A stretch of DNA of 33,903 bases from Candidatus Wallbacteria bacterium. Its GTDB lineage: Bacteria > Muiribacteriota > UBA6191 > JACPRK01. Both the position numbers and the translations under genes were made by a program. The notes beneath the pieces were generated by a model that made no database searches, was not told the DNA's origin, and was given only the letters and a program-made list of their open reading frames with translations. Below are positions 24,143 through 32,347 of this stretch, one piece after another (the first letter of the stretch is position 1; the number at the start of each line of letters is the position of its first letter). The stretch spans positions 1-33,903 of the forward strand of contig JACPRK010000163.1 in NCBI GenBank assembly GCA_016190005.1. Direction: 5' to 3'.

Positions 24143-25489
24143 GTGAAGAGGCCGGGTTGGGTCGCGATCGGGGCGGCGCTCGCCGCTGCCTTCGTCTGCG
24201 CGGCCGCTGTCGGCGCCCGGCCGGCGGACCGGCTCTTCGCCAAGTACCACTGGCGAATCTCTGCCTCCCAGCCCGACGGCTCGGCCTCGTCATTCGTGCT
24301 TTGCCCGCGCGGCGAGCTCAAGTTTCGCGTGTGGCCGGATGGCCGCGGCCTGCGTTCGAATCGCGGGGGGCGGCTCGTTTACCTCGAGCTCTTCGTCAAC
24401 GGCAAGTTCGTCAGCCGCATCGACGAGCGCGGCCGCATCGGGCTCGATGAGGGCAGGGGGATCGATGCCCAGGCCGGCACGCCATGGGTCGAGGCAGGTG
24501 CCCGGGACGGAGTCCGCTTCGGCCTCAACAAGCTGACCCTGGTCTACCGAGGCGTGATGGGCGAGGGGGACCGGGAGGAGCCTGGGCCGGGTGTCTGGAG
24601 AGGAGAGGTCGAGCTGGCGCGTTGCCGGCTCTACGACATGCTCCGCATCCTGAAGGGCTTCGCCCAGGTGACCGGCCTGGAGGCCGAGCTCTATCGCGCC
24701 TTGTTGCGCCTGGACACCGACCTGCGCTCCGACGACCGCAGCGCCACGCTCGACAACCTGAGCCGGGCCATGTCGGATGTCGTCGCGCGGTCCCGCGAGG
24801 TGCTCACCGATCCCGAGACGCGCCGCTTCCTGGCCGAGGTCGACGACATGCACTTCCAGCAGCATGCGACACGAATGGATCTCGGGGCCGTCTGGGAGGA
24901 CAAGCTGGCAACGCTCCAGCGGATGGAGTCGTTCTGGGTCCGCTCCAGGACCGAGGCCGACTCGCGCACGCTCTACCGCCGTGCAGGCGGCATCTCCGAC
25001 GAGCTCGAGGACGTGGCCCTGGCTCGGGAGAACCTGCGAAACCTGTACTGGGTCTACTCGGCCCGCGACTTTGCCAGCTTCACGGCCGACCGCTTCGAGT
25101 CGACGATCGATCTCGGACGGCAGAATCTCGAGGTGATGGGCGATCTCCGGAGTCGGCTCCAGCAGTGCCGCGAAGAGCTCCGGGCGAAGGCGAAGGCGTG
25201 GCTGGCGCGCGGCGGCCGGTCGCCGGGCAGCGACGACATCCGCGGCCCTTACCAGGTGCTCGAGGCCGGCGGGCGCGTGGAGCCGCGAGCCTATGTCGAC
25301 CCCGACCGGGTCGCGGGTGCCGAGAGGGAGCTGAACCTCTATCTGACGCTCGTCGACCAGCTGGTGGAGCGCGACACCCGCTTCCTGCGACTCGAACTAG
25401 CGTTTCTGTCCGAGGTCATAGGCCGCTCGCCCCCCGAGCCCGCGAAGAATCGGCGGCCGCGGCGGGCCCGCCAGAAGTGGGAAAAATAG
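24143..25489 (+). CDS. Secreted or periplasmic protein of unknown function
   Basis: Protein of 448 residues; I do not recognise the family. A signal peptide is likely (about 6-27, WVAIGAALAAAFVCAAAVGA, cleavage after AVGA). An N-terminal part of about 140 residues looks beta-rich (HWRISASQPDGS, LVYLELFVNGKFVSRID). The remainder (about 165-430) is helical, charged and coiled-coil-like (DMLRILKGFAQVTGLEAELYRALLRL, LREENLR-type heptads), and the C-terminus is strongly basic. GTG 24143 is preferred: GATACT (24129-24134) lies 8 nt upstream as a possible -10, and the alternative TTG 24134 overlaps it. The stop is 3 nt from the convergent propeller gene. Confidence 0.7.
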   Translation: MKRPGWVAIGAALAAAFVCAAAVGARPADRLFAKYHWRISASQPDGSASSFVLCPRGELKFRVWPDGRGLRSNRGGRLVYLELFVNGKFVSRIDERGRIGLDEGRGIDAQAGTPWVEAGARDGVRFGLNKLTLVYRGVMGEGDREEPGPGVWRGEVELARCRLYDMLRILKGFAQVTGLEAELYRALLRLDTDLRSDDRSATLDNLSRAMSDVVARSREVLTDPETRRFLAEVDDMHFQQHATRMDLGAVWEDKLATLQRMESFWVRSRTEADSRTLYRRAGGISDELEDVALARENLRNLYWVYSARDFASFTADRFESTIDLGRQNLEVMGDLRSRLQQCREELRAKAKAWLARGGRSPGSDDIRGPYQVLEAGGRVEPRAYVDPDRVAGAERELNLYLTLVDQLVERDTRFLRLELAFLSEVIGRSPPEPAKNRRPRRARQKWEK

Positions 25490-25492
25490 GGC

Positions 25493-26443
25493 TCAGCAGC
25501 TGACTTCCAGCAGCTGGCCCCACTCGGTGCCTACGAGCGCGCGGGCGCCGTCGGGGCTAAAGGCGACCGCCAAGAACGCCCCGGCGCCCGGAGGCCCCTC
25601 GTAGAGAGAATCGAGCGCTCGCGTCCGGGCGTCGAAGCGGTAGAGACGCGCCCCAGTCTCTGACGGACCGGCGGGGCCGGTTGCCAGGAGCGCCCAGGGC
25701 TCCGAGGGGTGGAAGGCGATCCCGTGGACGGCCGTGGCCCGCGGCCCCGGGAGGGCTTCCGGAGGCTTCCCGTCGGCGACCCAGGCCAGCGCCCCGGCTC
25801 CGGGGACGTCGTCCTGCCTGGGACGCCCCCCGGCCAGGAAGGCGGTCCCTTTCGGCTCCCAGGCGACCGCCGTCAGCGCCGGCAGAACCATGCCATCGAC
25901 CAAGGCCAACCGCCCGGTCTCGGGGCGCGGCTCGTAGCGCGCGACAAAGCCGCCCGCCTGGCAGGCACCCGCGACCGCGGCCCGGCCATCGGCGCCGCCG
26001 AAGGCGATCCCGCCGAGCAGCAGTCCCTCCGGGGTCTCCACGGGAAGGTAGCTCCTTTGCTCCGAGAAGTACTTCAGCAGCTGACCGCCGGCCGAGATCA
26101 ATCCGAAGTCGCCCCCCGCGCTCATCGCGAAGCCGCCGAACTCGAACGGGGCGTCCGCGTAGAGCAGCTCGACGCCGCCGCTTGGATGCACCTTCAAGAT
26201 GTCGCCCGAGTCGCGGCCAGTGCCGGCCAGCGCGACGGCTTCGCGCCCGCGCCCCGCAAACGCCAGCCCGAGAATTTGCCTCGCCGGCCTGGGCCGCGCC
26301 AGCTCCTCGGCTGGGTTGCCGTCGAGCTCATAGCGAAACAGCGTGCCCGCGCCCGTGCCGAACAGCGCGCGCCCCGAGTCGGCCGAGATGGCCACATGGG
26401 TGATTGGAGCCTCGTTGTCGCCCGGGATGAGGTAGAAGTTCAT
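25493..26443 (-). CDS. WD40/YVTN-like beta-propeller protein
   Basis: Protein of 316 residues made of repeated short beta segments (ITHVAISADSGRALFGTGAG, ILGLAFAGRGREAVALAGTG, LLGGIAFGGADGRAAVAGAC, VHGIAFHPSEPWALLATG, FLAVAFSPDGARALVGTEWG), spaced by about 40-50 residues, so about six blades. There is no signal peptide or membrane segment. It probably binds proteins or acts as a scaffold; no catalytic motif is seen. TATACT (minus strand, plus 26452-26457) lies 8 nt before the ATG with no ribosome site, which could mean a leaderless message. An NHL-like remnant lies just upstream on the same strand, so this could once have been part of a larger propeller. Confidence 0.68.
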   Translation of the reverse strand: MNFYLIPGDNEAPITHVAISADSGRALFGTGAGTLFRYELDGNPAEELARPRPARQILGLAFAGRGREAVALAGTGRDSGDILKVHPSGGVELLYADAPFEFGGFAMSAGGDFGLISAGGQLLKYFSEQRSYLPVETPEGLLLGGIAFGGADGRAAVAGACQAGGFVARYEPRPETGRLALVDGMVLPALTAVAWEPKGTAFLAGGRPRQDDVPGAGALAWVADGKPPEALPGPRATAVHGIAFHPSEPWALLATGPAGPSETGARLYRFDARTRALDSLYEGPPGAGAFLAVAFSPDGARALVGTEWGQLLEVSC

Positions 26444-26470
26444 CTCGAACTAGTATAGCGGGCGCACGCC

Positions 26471-26641
26471 TCAGAAAGCCCGGTACTGGCAGACGCCACC
26501 AGTTTTTTCGCCTGTCCTGCGCACGCCTTGCAGCTGGGGGATGCGCAGCACGCGGTTGTTCAGCTGGTCGGCCACCAGGACAGTGGACGAGCCCAGCCCC
26601 GCGACCTCCCGGGGCAGCACTTGCCTGTCGATGGCGCTCAT
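26471..26641 (-). pseudogene. NHL-repeat remnant or very short gene
   Basis: A 56-residue frame from ATG 26641 containing VLPREVAGLGSSTVLVADQ and then LNNRVLRI, which together read like one NHL propeller blade. One blade cannot fold alone. It lies between the PilB-type gene (stop 40 nt upstream) and the beta-propeller gene, on the same strand. I read it as the remains of an NHL-repeat protein. The rest of the 26444-26680 gap shows nothing else. Confidence 0.45.
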
Positions 26642-26680
26642 GCAGTCAGGACGCCGCCCGCCGCGTGTCAGCTCTCCGGG

Positions 26681-28366
26681 TCAGGCCTCGAGTCCGGGCG
26701 CGGGGCCGACCTGCCGCTCGACCTCGGCCACGGTCGTCAGGCCGCTGAAGACTTTCGAGAAGCCGTCGTAGGCCATGACCTTGAAACCGCGGTTGCGAGC
26801 CGCATCCAGCAGCTCCGTCGAGGTCGCCTTGGCCATGACCAGATCGGCCAGCTCGCGGTCGAAGGTGAGGAGTTCGTGGACGGCAACGCGTCCGTGGAAG
26901 CCCGTGAAGAAGCAGGAAGAGCAGCCGACTGGCTCGAAGAGACTGGAGCCGGAGAGCCCTAGAGCCTCCTTGATGCGGACGTGGCGCTCGGACATCCGGT
27001 AGACGGGGCGCTTGCAGTGGCAGAGCTTGCGCACCAGCCTCTGGCCGATGATGGCTCGGGTGCAAGAGCCCAGCACGAACGGCTCGACGCCCATGTCGAT
27101 GAGGCGCGTCACGGCCGTGACGGCGCTGTTGGAGTGGAGCGAGGAGAGCACGAGCCGTCCGGAAAGCGCCGCCATCAGGGCGGTCTGGGCGGTCTCGTCG
27201 TCCCGGATTTCGCCCAACAGGATAATGTCTGGGTCCTGTCGCAGAAGGGCGCGAACCAGGGAGGGGAACGTGATCCCCGCGGTCTCGTTGACTTGCGACT
27301 GGTAGGCGCCCGGCAGCTCGAACTCGATCGGGTCCTCGATGGTGAAGACGGAGACCTGGTCGTGGGCGAGGTGTCTCAGCGCGGCATAGAGGGAGGTCGT
27401 CTTGCCGCTTCCCGTCGGCCCGGTGACCAGGAAGAGGCCGTTGGGGAACCTGAGCGCCTCGCGCACCTTGGTCAGGTTGCCCTTGGTGAGGCCGATTTCC
27501 GGCAGCTCCATCAGCTTGGCGCCGGATTCGAGGATGCGGATCGCCAGCTTCTCGCCCTGGCGGCAGGGGAGCGTGGCGACGCGGGCCAGCACGGAGAGCT
27601 GAGGAGTGCGCGAGTGCAAGGTCAGGCGCGTCCGGCCGTCCTGGGCGTGGCGCTTGTCTGTGATGTCGAGGCCGGCTTGCACTTTGAAGGCGGAGATGAC
27701 GCGCGCGGTATCGGTCTCGGGACACTTGTGGCGCAGAGAGCGGAGGCTCCCGTCCTTGCGGAATCGGACAATCATCCCCTCGGACTCCCAGGAAACGTGG
27801 ATGTCGGAGGCCTGCATGTCGACGGCCAGCCCGATCAGGATCTCGACGGCTCGCGGGGCGTCGGCGGTGGTCAGGGCCATGGCGAGCTGGTTGCCGCCGG
27901 CTTCCAGCAGCACCGCGTCCTCCTGGGGGACGGCGCCCAGGGCGATGCGCTCGTTGCGCACGAGCTCGGCGTCGATCTCGGGGAGCGGGGCGACGACCAG
28001 CTCGACCGTCAGTTCGCCCTTCTGGAGAACCGACGGGATGTCTCCCAGGGCCTCGGGGTCGGCCACGGCGACCTGCACGGCGGAACCCTTCTGCTCGATG
28101 GGGAGGGCCCGGAACTCGGTCCAGCGCGCCAGAGGAATCTGCCGCAGGACGTCGGAGGCGACGCGGTCGGGGACCAGATGGGCGAACGGTAGGTCGTGGT
28201 GGTAGGCGACGAGCATCGCCACAGGCTCGAAGGGGACGTCGGCGCGGCCGGCCAGGGCATGGACCACGGACCCCTGGATGGCGGCGGCTTGCCGCTCGGC
28301 CTCGTCTAGCTCCCTGGCGGGCACCAGTCCGGAATCTCGCAGCTTCTGAATGAGGGTCTGAGTCAT
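26681..28366 (-). CDS. PilB/GspE-type secretion and pilus assembly ATPase
   Basis: Cytoplasmic hexameric motor ATPase, 561 residues, for type IV pilus extension or type II secretion. An MshEN-like N-terminal domain (about 1-150) leads to the N2 domain (ASDIHVSWE, 187-195). Walker A is GPTGSGKTT (316-324, K322), the Asp box IEDPIEF (E344), Walker B ILLGEIRD (E386) and the His box SSLHSNSAVTA (H411). The zinc site is C449, C451, C482 and C485. The first pair is CHC instead of the usual CxxC, so one residue is missing. It starts 12 nt after the cNMP-binding regulator's stop on the same strand, so the two are probably co-transcribed. Confidence 0.9.
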   Translation of the reverse strand: MTQTLIQKLRDSGLVPARELDEAERQAAAIQGSVVHALAGRADVPFEPVAMLVAYHHDLPFAHLVPDRVASDVLRQIPLARWTEFRALPIEQKGSAVQVAVADPEALGDIPSVLQKGELTVELVVAPLPEIDAELVRNERIALGAVPQEDAVLLEAGGNQLAMALTTADAPRAVEILIGLAVDMQASDIHVSWESEGMIVRFRKDGSLRSLRHKCPETDTARVISAFKVQAGLDITDKRHAQDGRTRLTLHSRTPQLSVLARVATLPCRQGEKLAIRILESGAKLMELPEIGLTKGNLTKVREALRFPNGLFLVTGPTGSGKTTSLYAALRHLAHDQVSVFTIEDPIEFELPGAYQSQVNETAGITFPSLVRALLRQDPDIILLGEIRDDETAQTALMAALSGRLVLSSLHSNSAVTAVTRLIDMGVEPFVLGSCTRAIIGQRLVRKLCHCKRPVYRMSERHVRIKEALGLSGSSLFEPVGCSSCFFTGFHGRVAVHELLTFDRELADLVMAKATSTELLDAARNRGFKVMAYDGFSKVFSGLTTVAEVERQVGPAPGLEA

Positions 28367-28378
28367 CTGGAGTCAGGG

Positions 28379-29542
28379 TTAGAAGACTTCGTGGAGCTGG
28401 GCGGCGGAGAGGCTGACCAGCAGCTCCTCGAGCCGAGCCGCCAGCGATTGTGCGATCCGGAGCTCGAGGGCCGGTGCCGCGTCGCCCAGTGAGGAGAGAT
28501 TTTGCTGGTCAAGCACCCGGCATACGCAGTCCTCGAGGGCGACGGCCGCCTCGCCGTAGGGGCGGCCAAGCGCATGGGCGACTTCTCCCAGGAGCGAACC
28601 CGGGCCGAGCGACGGCGAGTGGTTGGCTTCCTTCGGGGACTTGCGCATCTGCACGCGGCCCGATTCGAGCACGAAGCAGCAGTGGGCGGCCTCGTCGCCT
28701 ACGAATAGCGCCTCGCCGGCCCGGAACGAGCGGCGCTTCCCGCCCTCGAGCGCCACGCCGCGGACCTTCGGCTTGCGGCCGGGGCTCGCAGGCCGGGAAG
28801 GGAGCGCCAGCCTGCTTTCCATTTCCTCGATGCGGTGGCGCATGACGCCGACGAGGTTGCCGACGAACTCGGGATCGGTGCGGACCACGCGGTCGAAGTT
28901 CTCGCGGGTGGTCACGGTGACGATGACGTCGTCGATGGCGAGCACCGAGGTGGAGCGGCGGGCGGAGCGTAGAAGGGCCATTTCGCCGAAAATCTCGCCC
29001 GGGCCCAGCTGGTTGACCTCGTGGAGGGTGTGGCTGTCGATGACCCGGCAGGCGCGCACGCGGCCGGACACGATGGAAAAGCACTCGTGGCCGACCTCGT
29101 TTTCGAGGAAAATCGGCTCGCCAGCCCGGTAGAGCCGCTTGAACTGGAGCTGCTCCGGGGGCTTGGGGTGGCGAGCGAAGTGGTGCGAAAGCCGCTCGGC
29201 GAGCTCGGCGGTTTCCAGGGGAAGCGGGATGAACTGGTTCAGTCCGTGGGCCAGGAGGCGCTCGCTGATTGCGCGCTGCTGGACGAGGATCGGCGCGATG
29301 AGGAGGATCGTCGGGGGGAGCGCGCGGTCCGCCGGGCCGTCGAGCAGCGGTGCCAGGTCGGTCTCGGACTCCGCGTGGTAGAGGACCAGGTCGAGGGCGA
29401 AGTTGTCGAGTGCCGTCTCGAGCTGCCGGGCGGTCTCGGCGACCCGGAGCAGGTAGGATTCGCTGGCCGTTTCGACAAACGCCGCGGCGAATGCCCGGTC
29501 AGGGCTGAAGAACAGTACGTCGTAGACCGCCGCGTCTCTCAT
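28379..29542 (-). CDS. Double cyclic-nucleotide-binding regulator with receiver-like N-terminus
   Basis: Protein of 387 residues. Residues 1-120 resemble a response-regulator receiver, but the usual phosphoacceptor position reads VLYHA, without Asp, so it is probably a pseudo-receiver. The first CNB domain (about 132-235) has a good phosphate-binding cassette, IFGEMALLRSARRSTSV (E187, R196), so cAMP or cGMP binding is plausible. The second CNB domain (about 268-372) has LLGEVAHALGRPYGEA and lacks the Arg. There is no DNA-binding HTH at the C-terminus, so it likely acts through protein contact. It is co-directional with the PilB-type ATPase 12 nt downstream. Confidence 0.85.
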   Translation of the reverse strand: MRDAAVYDVLFFSPDRAFAAAFVETASESYLLRVAETARQLETALDNFALDLVLYHAESETDLAPLLDGPADRALPPTILLIAPILVQQRAISERLLAHGLNQFIPLPLETAELAERLSHHFARHPKPPEQLQFKRLYRAGEPIFLENEVGHECFSIVSGRVRACRVIDSHTLHEVNQLGPGEIFGEMALLRSARRSTSVLAIDDVIVTVTTRENFDRVVRTDPEFVGNLVGVMRHRIEEMESRLALPSRPASPGRKPKVRGVALEGGKRRSFRAGEALFVGDEAAHCCFVLESGRVQMRKSPKEANHSPSLGPGSLLGEVAHALGRPYGEAAVALEDCVCRVLDQQNLSSLGDAAPALELRIAQSLAARLEELLVSLSAAQLHEVF

Positions 29543-29566
29543 TGTTGGCTCTTGGGGGGCGATCCA

Positions 29567-29575
29567 GATTTAGCA
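29567..29575 (-). promoter_or_regulatory. Possible extended -10 for the CNB-PilB operon
   Basis: On the minus strand TG-C-TAAATC (plus 29567-29575), about 24 nt before ATG 29542. No -35 was recognised. Confidence 0.3.
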
Positions 29576-29615
29576 CGCCCGGCCGGATTCGACAACGGGA
29601 GGGTGCGCGATCCCC

Positions 29616-29644
29616 TTGACATTTCGCCTCTCTGGGATCAGAAT
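29616..29644 (+). promoter_or_regulatory. Sigma70-type promoter of the small ORF and phosphorylase
   Basis: Perfect TTGACA (29616-29621), 17-nt spacer, CAGAAT (29639-29644, 4 of 6). Transcription would start near 29651, about 70 nt before the small protein's ATG. The TTG of the -35 box opens the same frame, but it cannot be a start in this message. Confidence 0.6.
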
Positions 29645-29720
29645 TGCACGCTCCTCAAACCCAGCCCGAACGGTGAAGCCGGCTTCGAGGAGCGAGCGCG
29701 GCAAGAGGAGGCAGGTTCCG

Positions 29721-29939
29721 ATGAACATCCCCACCAACCTCACGTTCGATACGCCCCTGGTGGATCCTGGATACGTCTCGGAGCGTCAGCTCGACCCTCT
29801 CACCTCGCCGGTGCAGGCGCCCAGGTTCGTGCGCGACGGGCAGCGCGACCGCTGGTGGATGCAGGCTAGCGCCTTCGACACGTTCACCACGACGCCTCCC
29901 ACCACGATCGATTTGATCGACAACGGCCTCCGAAACTGA
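29721..29939 (+). CDS. Small protein of unknown function (72 residues)
   Basis: The ORF starts at ATG 29721 with a strong AGGAGG (29706-29711) 9 nt upstream and a sigma70-type promoter 77 nt before that. The product is hydrophilic, has no cysteine, signal peptide or membrane segment, contains a WWM stretch, and ends in a Thr/Pro-rich part (TFTTTPPTTIDLIDNGLRN). I recognise no family. It ends 37 nt before the phosphorylase GTG, with a 7-bp GC hairpin (29948-29963) between them. Good expression signals make it more than a random frame. It could be a regulatory or metabolic accessory peptide, but nothing shows which. Confidence 0.6.
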   Translation: MNIPTNLTFDTPLVDPGYVSERQLDPLTSPVQAPRFVRDGQRDRWWMQASAFDTFTTTPPTTIDLIDNGLRN

Positions 29940-29947
29940 GGCACGCC

Positions 29948-29963
29948 CCGGCGGTCCCGCCGG
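29948..29963 (+). other. GC hairpin between small ORF and phosphorylase
   Basis: CCGGCGG (29948-29954) and CCGCCGG (29957-29963) around TC. There is no T-tract, so it is more likely an mRNA stabiliser or a translation-modulating hairpin than a full terminator; it ends just before the GAAGGA ribosome site. Confidence 0.45.
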
Positions 29964-29976
29964 TGGAAGGAACCCC

Positions 29977-32115
29977 GTGGACCGATTCCCTTCCTTTCAT
30001 GAGAAGCTCCGGCACCTTGCCAACAATCTGTGGTGGACCTGGCACCCGGAGGTCATCGAGCTCTTTCGTTCTCTCGACCCAGCGGTCTGGCGGCAGACCA
30101 ACCACAATCCGGAAGCCTTCCTGAAGGCGTTGTCGCCTTCGGACATCGATCTCCGGGCCAAGGAGCTGGACCTCGAGGGACGGATCAACTACGCCGTCCG
30201 GCGGCTGGACGAGTTGCTGAAGAACGAGGCGACCTGGGGCAACGCACACGCCGGAACCCTGCTGGTGCACCCGGTGGCCTACTTCTCGGCGGAGTTCGGG
30301 TTGCACGAGTCGCTTCCGATCTACTCGGGCGGCCTGGGCGTTCTTGCCGGCGATCACGTCAAGACGGCATCCGATCTCGGCGTGCCGCTCGTGGGCGTCG
30401 GGCTGCTCTATGCCCAGGGCTACTTCCGCCAGCGGCTCGACGCTAACGGTTGGCAGCGCGAGGAATACCGCGAGACGAACATGGATCTCTTGCCGATCCG
30501 TCGGGCAACGGATCGCGACGGCGACCCGATCGTCATCGAGGTGCCGACCACTCCCAGGCCTCTGAAGGCCGCCGTCTGGAAGGCGGCCGTGGGCCGGGCG
30601 ACGCTCATTCTGCTCGACGCCGACGTACCCGAAAACGACGAAGAGGATCGCACGCTGACGACTCGCCTCTACGGCGGCGATAGCCGGATGCGCATCCGCC
30701 AGGAGCTGATCCTGGGCATCGGGGGGATGATTGCGCTCAGGCGGCTGGGTATCCGGCCCGGCGTGCTCCATCTGAACGAAGGCCATAGCGCCTTCGCGCC
30801 GCTGGAGTGGGTGCGGCGGCTGATGGAAGAGAACGGCATGGATTTCGACGCGGCCGTCCGGGACGCGGCGACGCACACGGTCTTCACGACCCACACACCC
30901 GTCGAGGCCGGTCACGATCGATTTGGGCCGGAGCTGCTCTGGGAGAGCCTCGGCTGGCTGGCGGTGCGGCTCGGGCTGACGCCGGCCCAGCTCTTGTCTC
31001 TGGGGCGAGTCAACCCGTCCGACGAGCGGGAGCCATTCACGATGACTGTGCTGGCCCTGAAGCTCTCGCGCCATGCCAACGGCGTGTCGGCCCTGCACGG
31101 GCATGTCAGCCGCAAGATGTGGAACCGGCTCTGGGCGGACCGGCGCGAGCGCGAAGTGCCGATCGGCCACGTGACCAACGGCGTTCACGTGCAGTCGTGG
31201 CTTGCGCCGACGATGTTCCGGCTCTACGAGCGCTACATCGGCAAGGACTGGCACACGGGGTTGGGCTCTCGGGAGGCCTGGGCCGGCTTGGCCGAGCTGC
31301 CCGACGACGAGCTCTGGGAGGCGCACCAGCTGATGCGCCACCGGATGATCGAGTTCGTGCGCCGGCGCGTCGAGGAGCAAGGGCGCATCCGCGGCGAGAG
31401 CGCCAAGCAAGCCGCGGCAGCTCACGGCCTGCTCGACAAGCAGGCGCTGACGATCGGCTTCGCCAGGCGGTTTGCGACCTACAAGCGCGCCACGCTGATG
31501 TTCAGCGATCTCGAGTGGCTCTCCGGACTGCTCAACGATCCGGAGCGCCCTGTACAGATCATCATGGCGGGCAAGGCCCATCCCCAGGACGAGGGCGGCA
31601 AGCGGCTCATCCAGGAGATCGTAGAGGCCACTCGCGACAAGCAGTTTTACGGCAAGCTCGTCTTCGTAGAGGACTACGACATCGGCGTCGGGCGCCACTT
31701 GGTGCAAGGCGTCGACCTCTGGCTCAACAACCCGCTGCGGCCGCTCGAAGCATGCGGCACCAGCGGCCAGAAGGTCGTGCTCAACGGCGGCCTCAACTGC
31801 TCCGTGCTGGACGGCTGGTGGGCCGAGGCCTACGACGGTACTAACGGTTTCGCGATCGGCAATGGCGAGGTCTTCTCGGATGTGCCCACCCAGAGCCGCC
31901 ACGACTTCGAGTGCCTGACCGACGTGCTGGAGCGCGAGGTCGTCCCGCTCTTCTATGACCGCGACGAGGCCGGCGTGCCGACTCGCTGGGTCAAGCGTAT
32001 GAAGCGCGGCATCCTCACTTTGGCCTGGCGCTTCAGCAGCAACCGCATGCTCATCGACTACGCCAAGCGAGCGTACCTGCCCGCCGCCGGCGCTGTGTCG
32101 TGCGAGATGCCGTAG
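29977..32115 (+). CDS. glgP: Alpha-glucan phosphorylase
   Basis: PLP-dependent glycosyltransferase of 712 residues releasing glucose 1-phosphate from glycogen or maltodextrin. It belongs to the short (about 700-850 residue) phosphorylase subfamily with a DUF3417-like N-terminus (RHLANNLWWTWHPEVIELF, about 10-30). Typical stretches are YFSAEFGLHESLPIYSGGLGVLAGDH, HLNEGHSAF, TTHTPVEAGHDRF, GFARRFATYKRA, and the PLP site EACGTSGQKVVLNGGLN with its lysine. GTG 29977 has GAAGGA 6 nt upstream. It is probably transcribed with the small ORF. Downstream lies a heptad repeat gap, so it likely ends the operon. Confidence 0.93.
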   Translation: MDRFPSFHEKLRHLANNLWWTWHPEVIELFRSLDPAVWRQTNHNPEAFLKALSPSDIDLRAKELDLEGRINYAVRRLDELLKNEATWGNAHAGTLLVHPVAYFSAEFGLHESLPIYSGGLGVLAGDHVKTASDLGVPLVGVGLLYAQGYFRQRLDANGWQREEYRETNMDLLPIRRATDRDGDPIVIEVPTTPRPLKAAVWKAAVGRATLILLDADVPENDEEDRTLTTRLYGGDSRMRIRQELILGIGGMIALRRLGIRPGVLHLNEGHSAFAPLEWVRRLMEENGMDFDAAVRDAATHTVFTTHTPVEAGHDRFGPELLWESLGWLAVRLGLTPAQLLSLGRVNPSDEREPFTMTVLALKLSRHANGVSALHGHVSRKMWNRLWADRREREVPIGHVTNGVHVQSWLAPTMFRLYERYIGKDWHTGLGSREAWAGLAELPDDELWEAHQLMRHRMIEFVRRRVEEQGRIRGESAKQAAAAHGLLDKQALTIGFARRFATYKRATLMFSDLEWLSGLLNDPERPVQIIMAGKAHPQDEGGKRLIQEIVEATRDKQFYGKLVFVEDYDIGVGRHLVQGVDLWLNNPLRPLEACGTSGQKVVLNGGLNCSVLDGWWAEAYDGTNGFAIGNGEVFSDVPTQSRHDFECLTDVLEREVVPLFYDRDEAGVPTRWVKRMKRGILTLAWRFSSNRMLIDYAKRAYLPAAGAVSCEMP

Positions 32116-32125
32116 GGGGAGAAGG

Positions 32126-32174
32126 GGAGTAGTCAGTAGTCAGTAGTCAGTAGCCAGTAGTCAGTAGACAGTAG
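32126..32174. repeat. Heptad repeat array 3a (TCAGTAG type)
   Basis: Seven units in one phase: GGAGTAG, TCAGTAG (three times), CCAGTAG, TCAGTAG, ACAGTAG. It begins 10 nt after the phosphorylase stop codon. Confidence 0.87.
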
Positions 32175-32209
32175 GGGCGGTGCGTTGCGAACTGACCTGG
32201 CCCTGGTCA

Positions 32210-32240
32210 GGGCTCATCCCGAGCCTGTCGAAGGACGGCC
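32210..32240. repeat. Widespread-type intergenic repeat (GAGCCTGTCGAAGG)
   Basis: GGGCTCATCCCGAGCCTGTC and the following GAAGGACGG resemble the GGGCTCATCCTGAGCCTGTCGAAGGA class of short repeat that I remember from many unrelated bacterial genomes. The match is from memory and not searched. Confidence 0.35.
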
Positions 32241-32263
32241 AGGCCCTGCTTTTCGACTTTCGA

Positions 32264-32347
32264 GCCTCTCCCCTCACTCCTATCCCTGACTCCTGACACC
32301 TGAAGCCTGATCCCTCGAGCCTCACTCCTCGAGCCTCAAGCCTTTCC
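32264..32347. repeat. Heptad repeat array 3b, running up to a start codon
   Basis: Twelve 7-nt units in perfect phase: GCCTCTC, CCCTCAC, TCCTATC, CCTGACT, CCTGACA, CCTGAAG, CCTGATC, CCTCGAG, CCTCACT, CCTCGAG, CCTCAAG, CCTTTCC, ending on the base before ATG 32348. The array leaves no room for a normal ribosome site. Confidence 0.87.

Noticed and set aside
24346..24370. GTTCGAATC string like a tRNA T-loop
   Set aside because: It lies inside a coding gene and no acceptor or anticodon stem can be drawn around it.
29884..31902. Minus-strand 672-codon frame opposite glgP
   Set aside because: Antisense shadow of a clear alpha-glucan phosphorylase.
32126..32347. Possible CRISPR array
   Set aside because: The units are 7 nt and directly adjacent; there are no 25-40 nt repeats with unique spacers and no cas genes.
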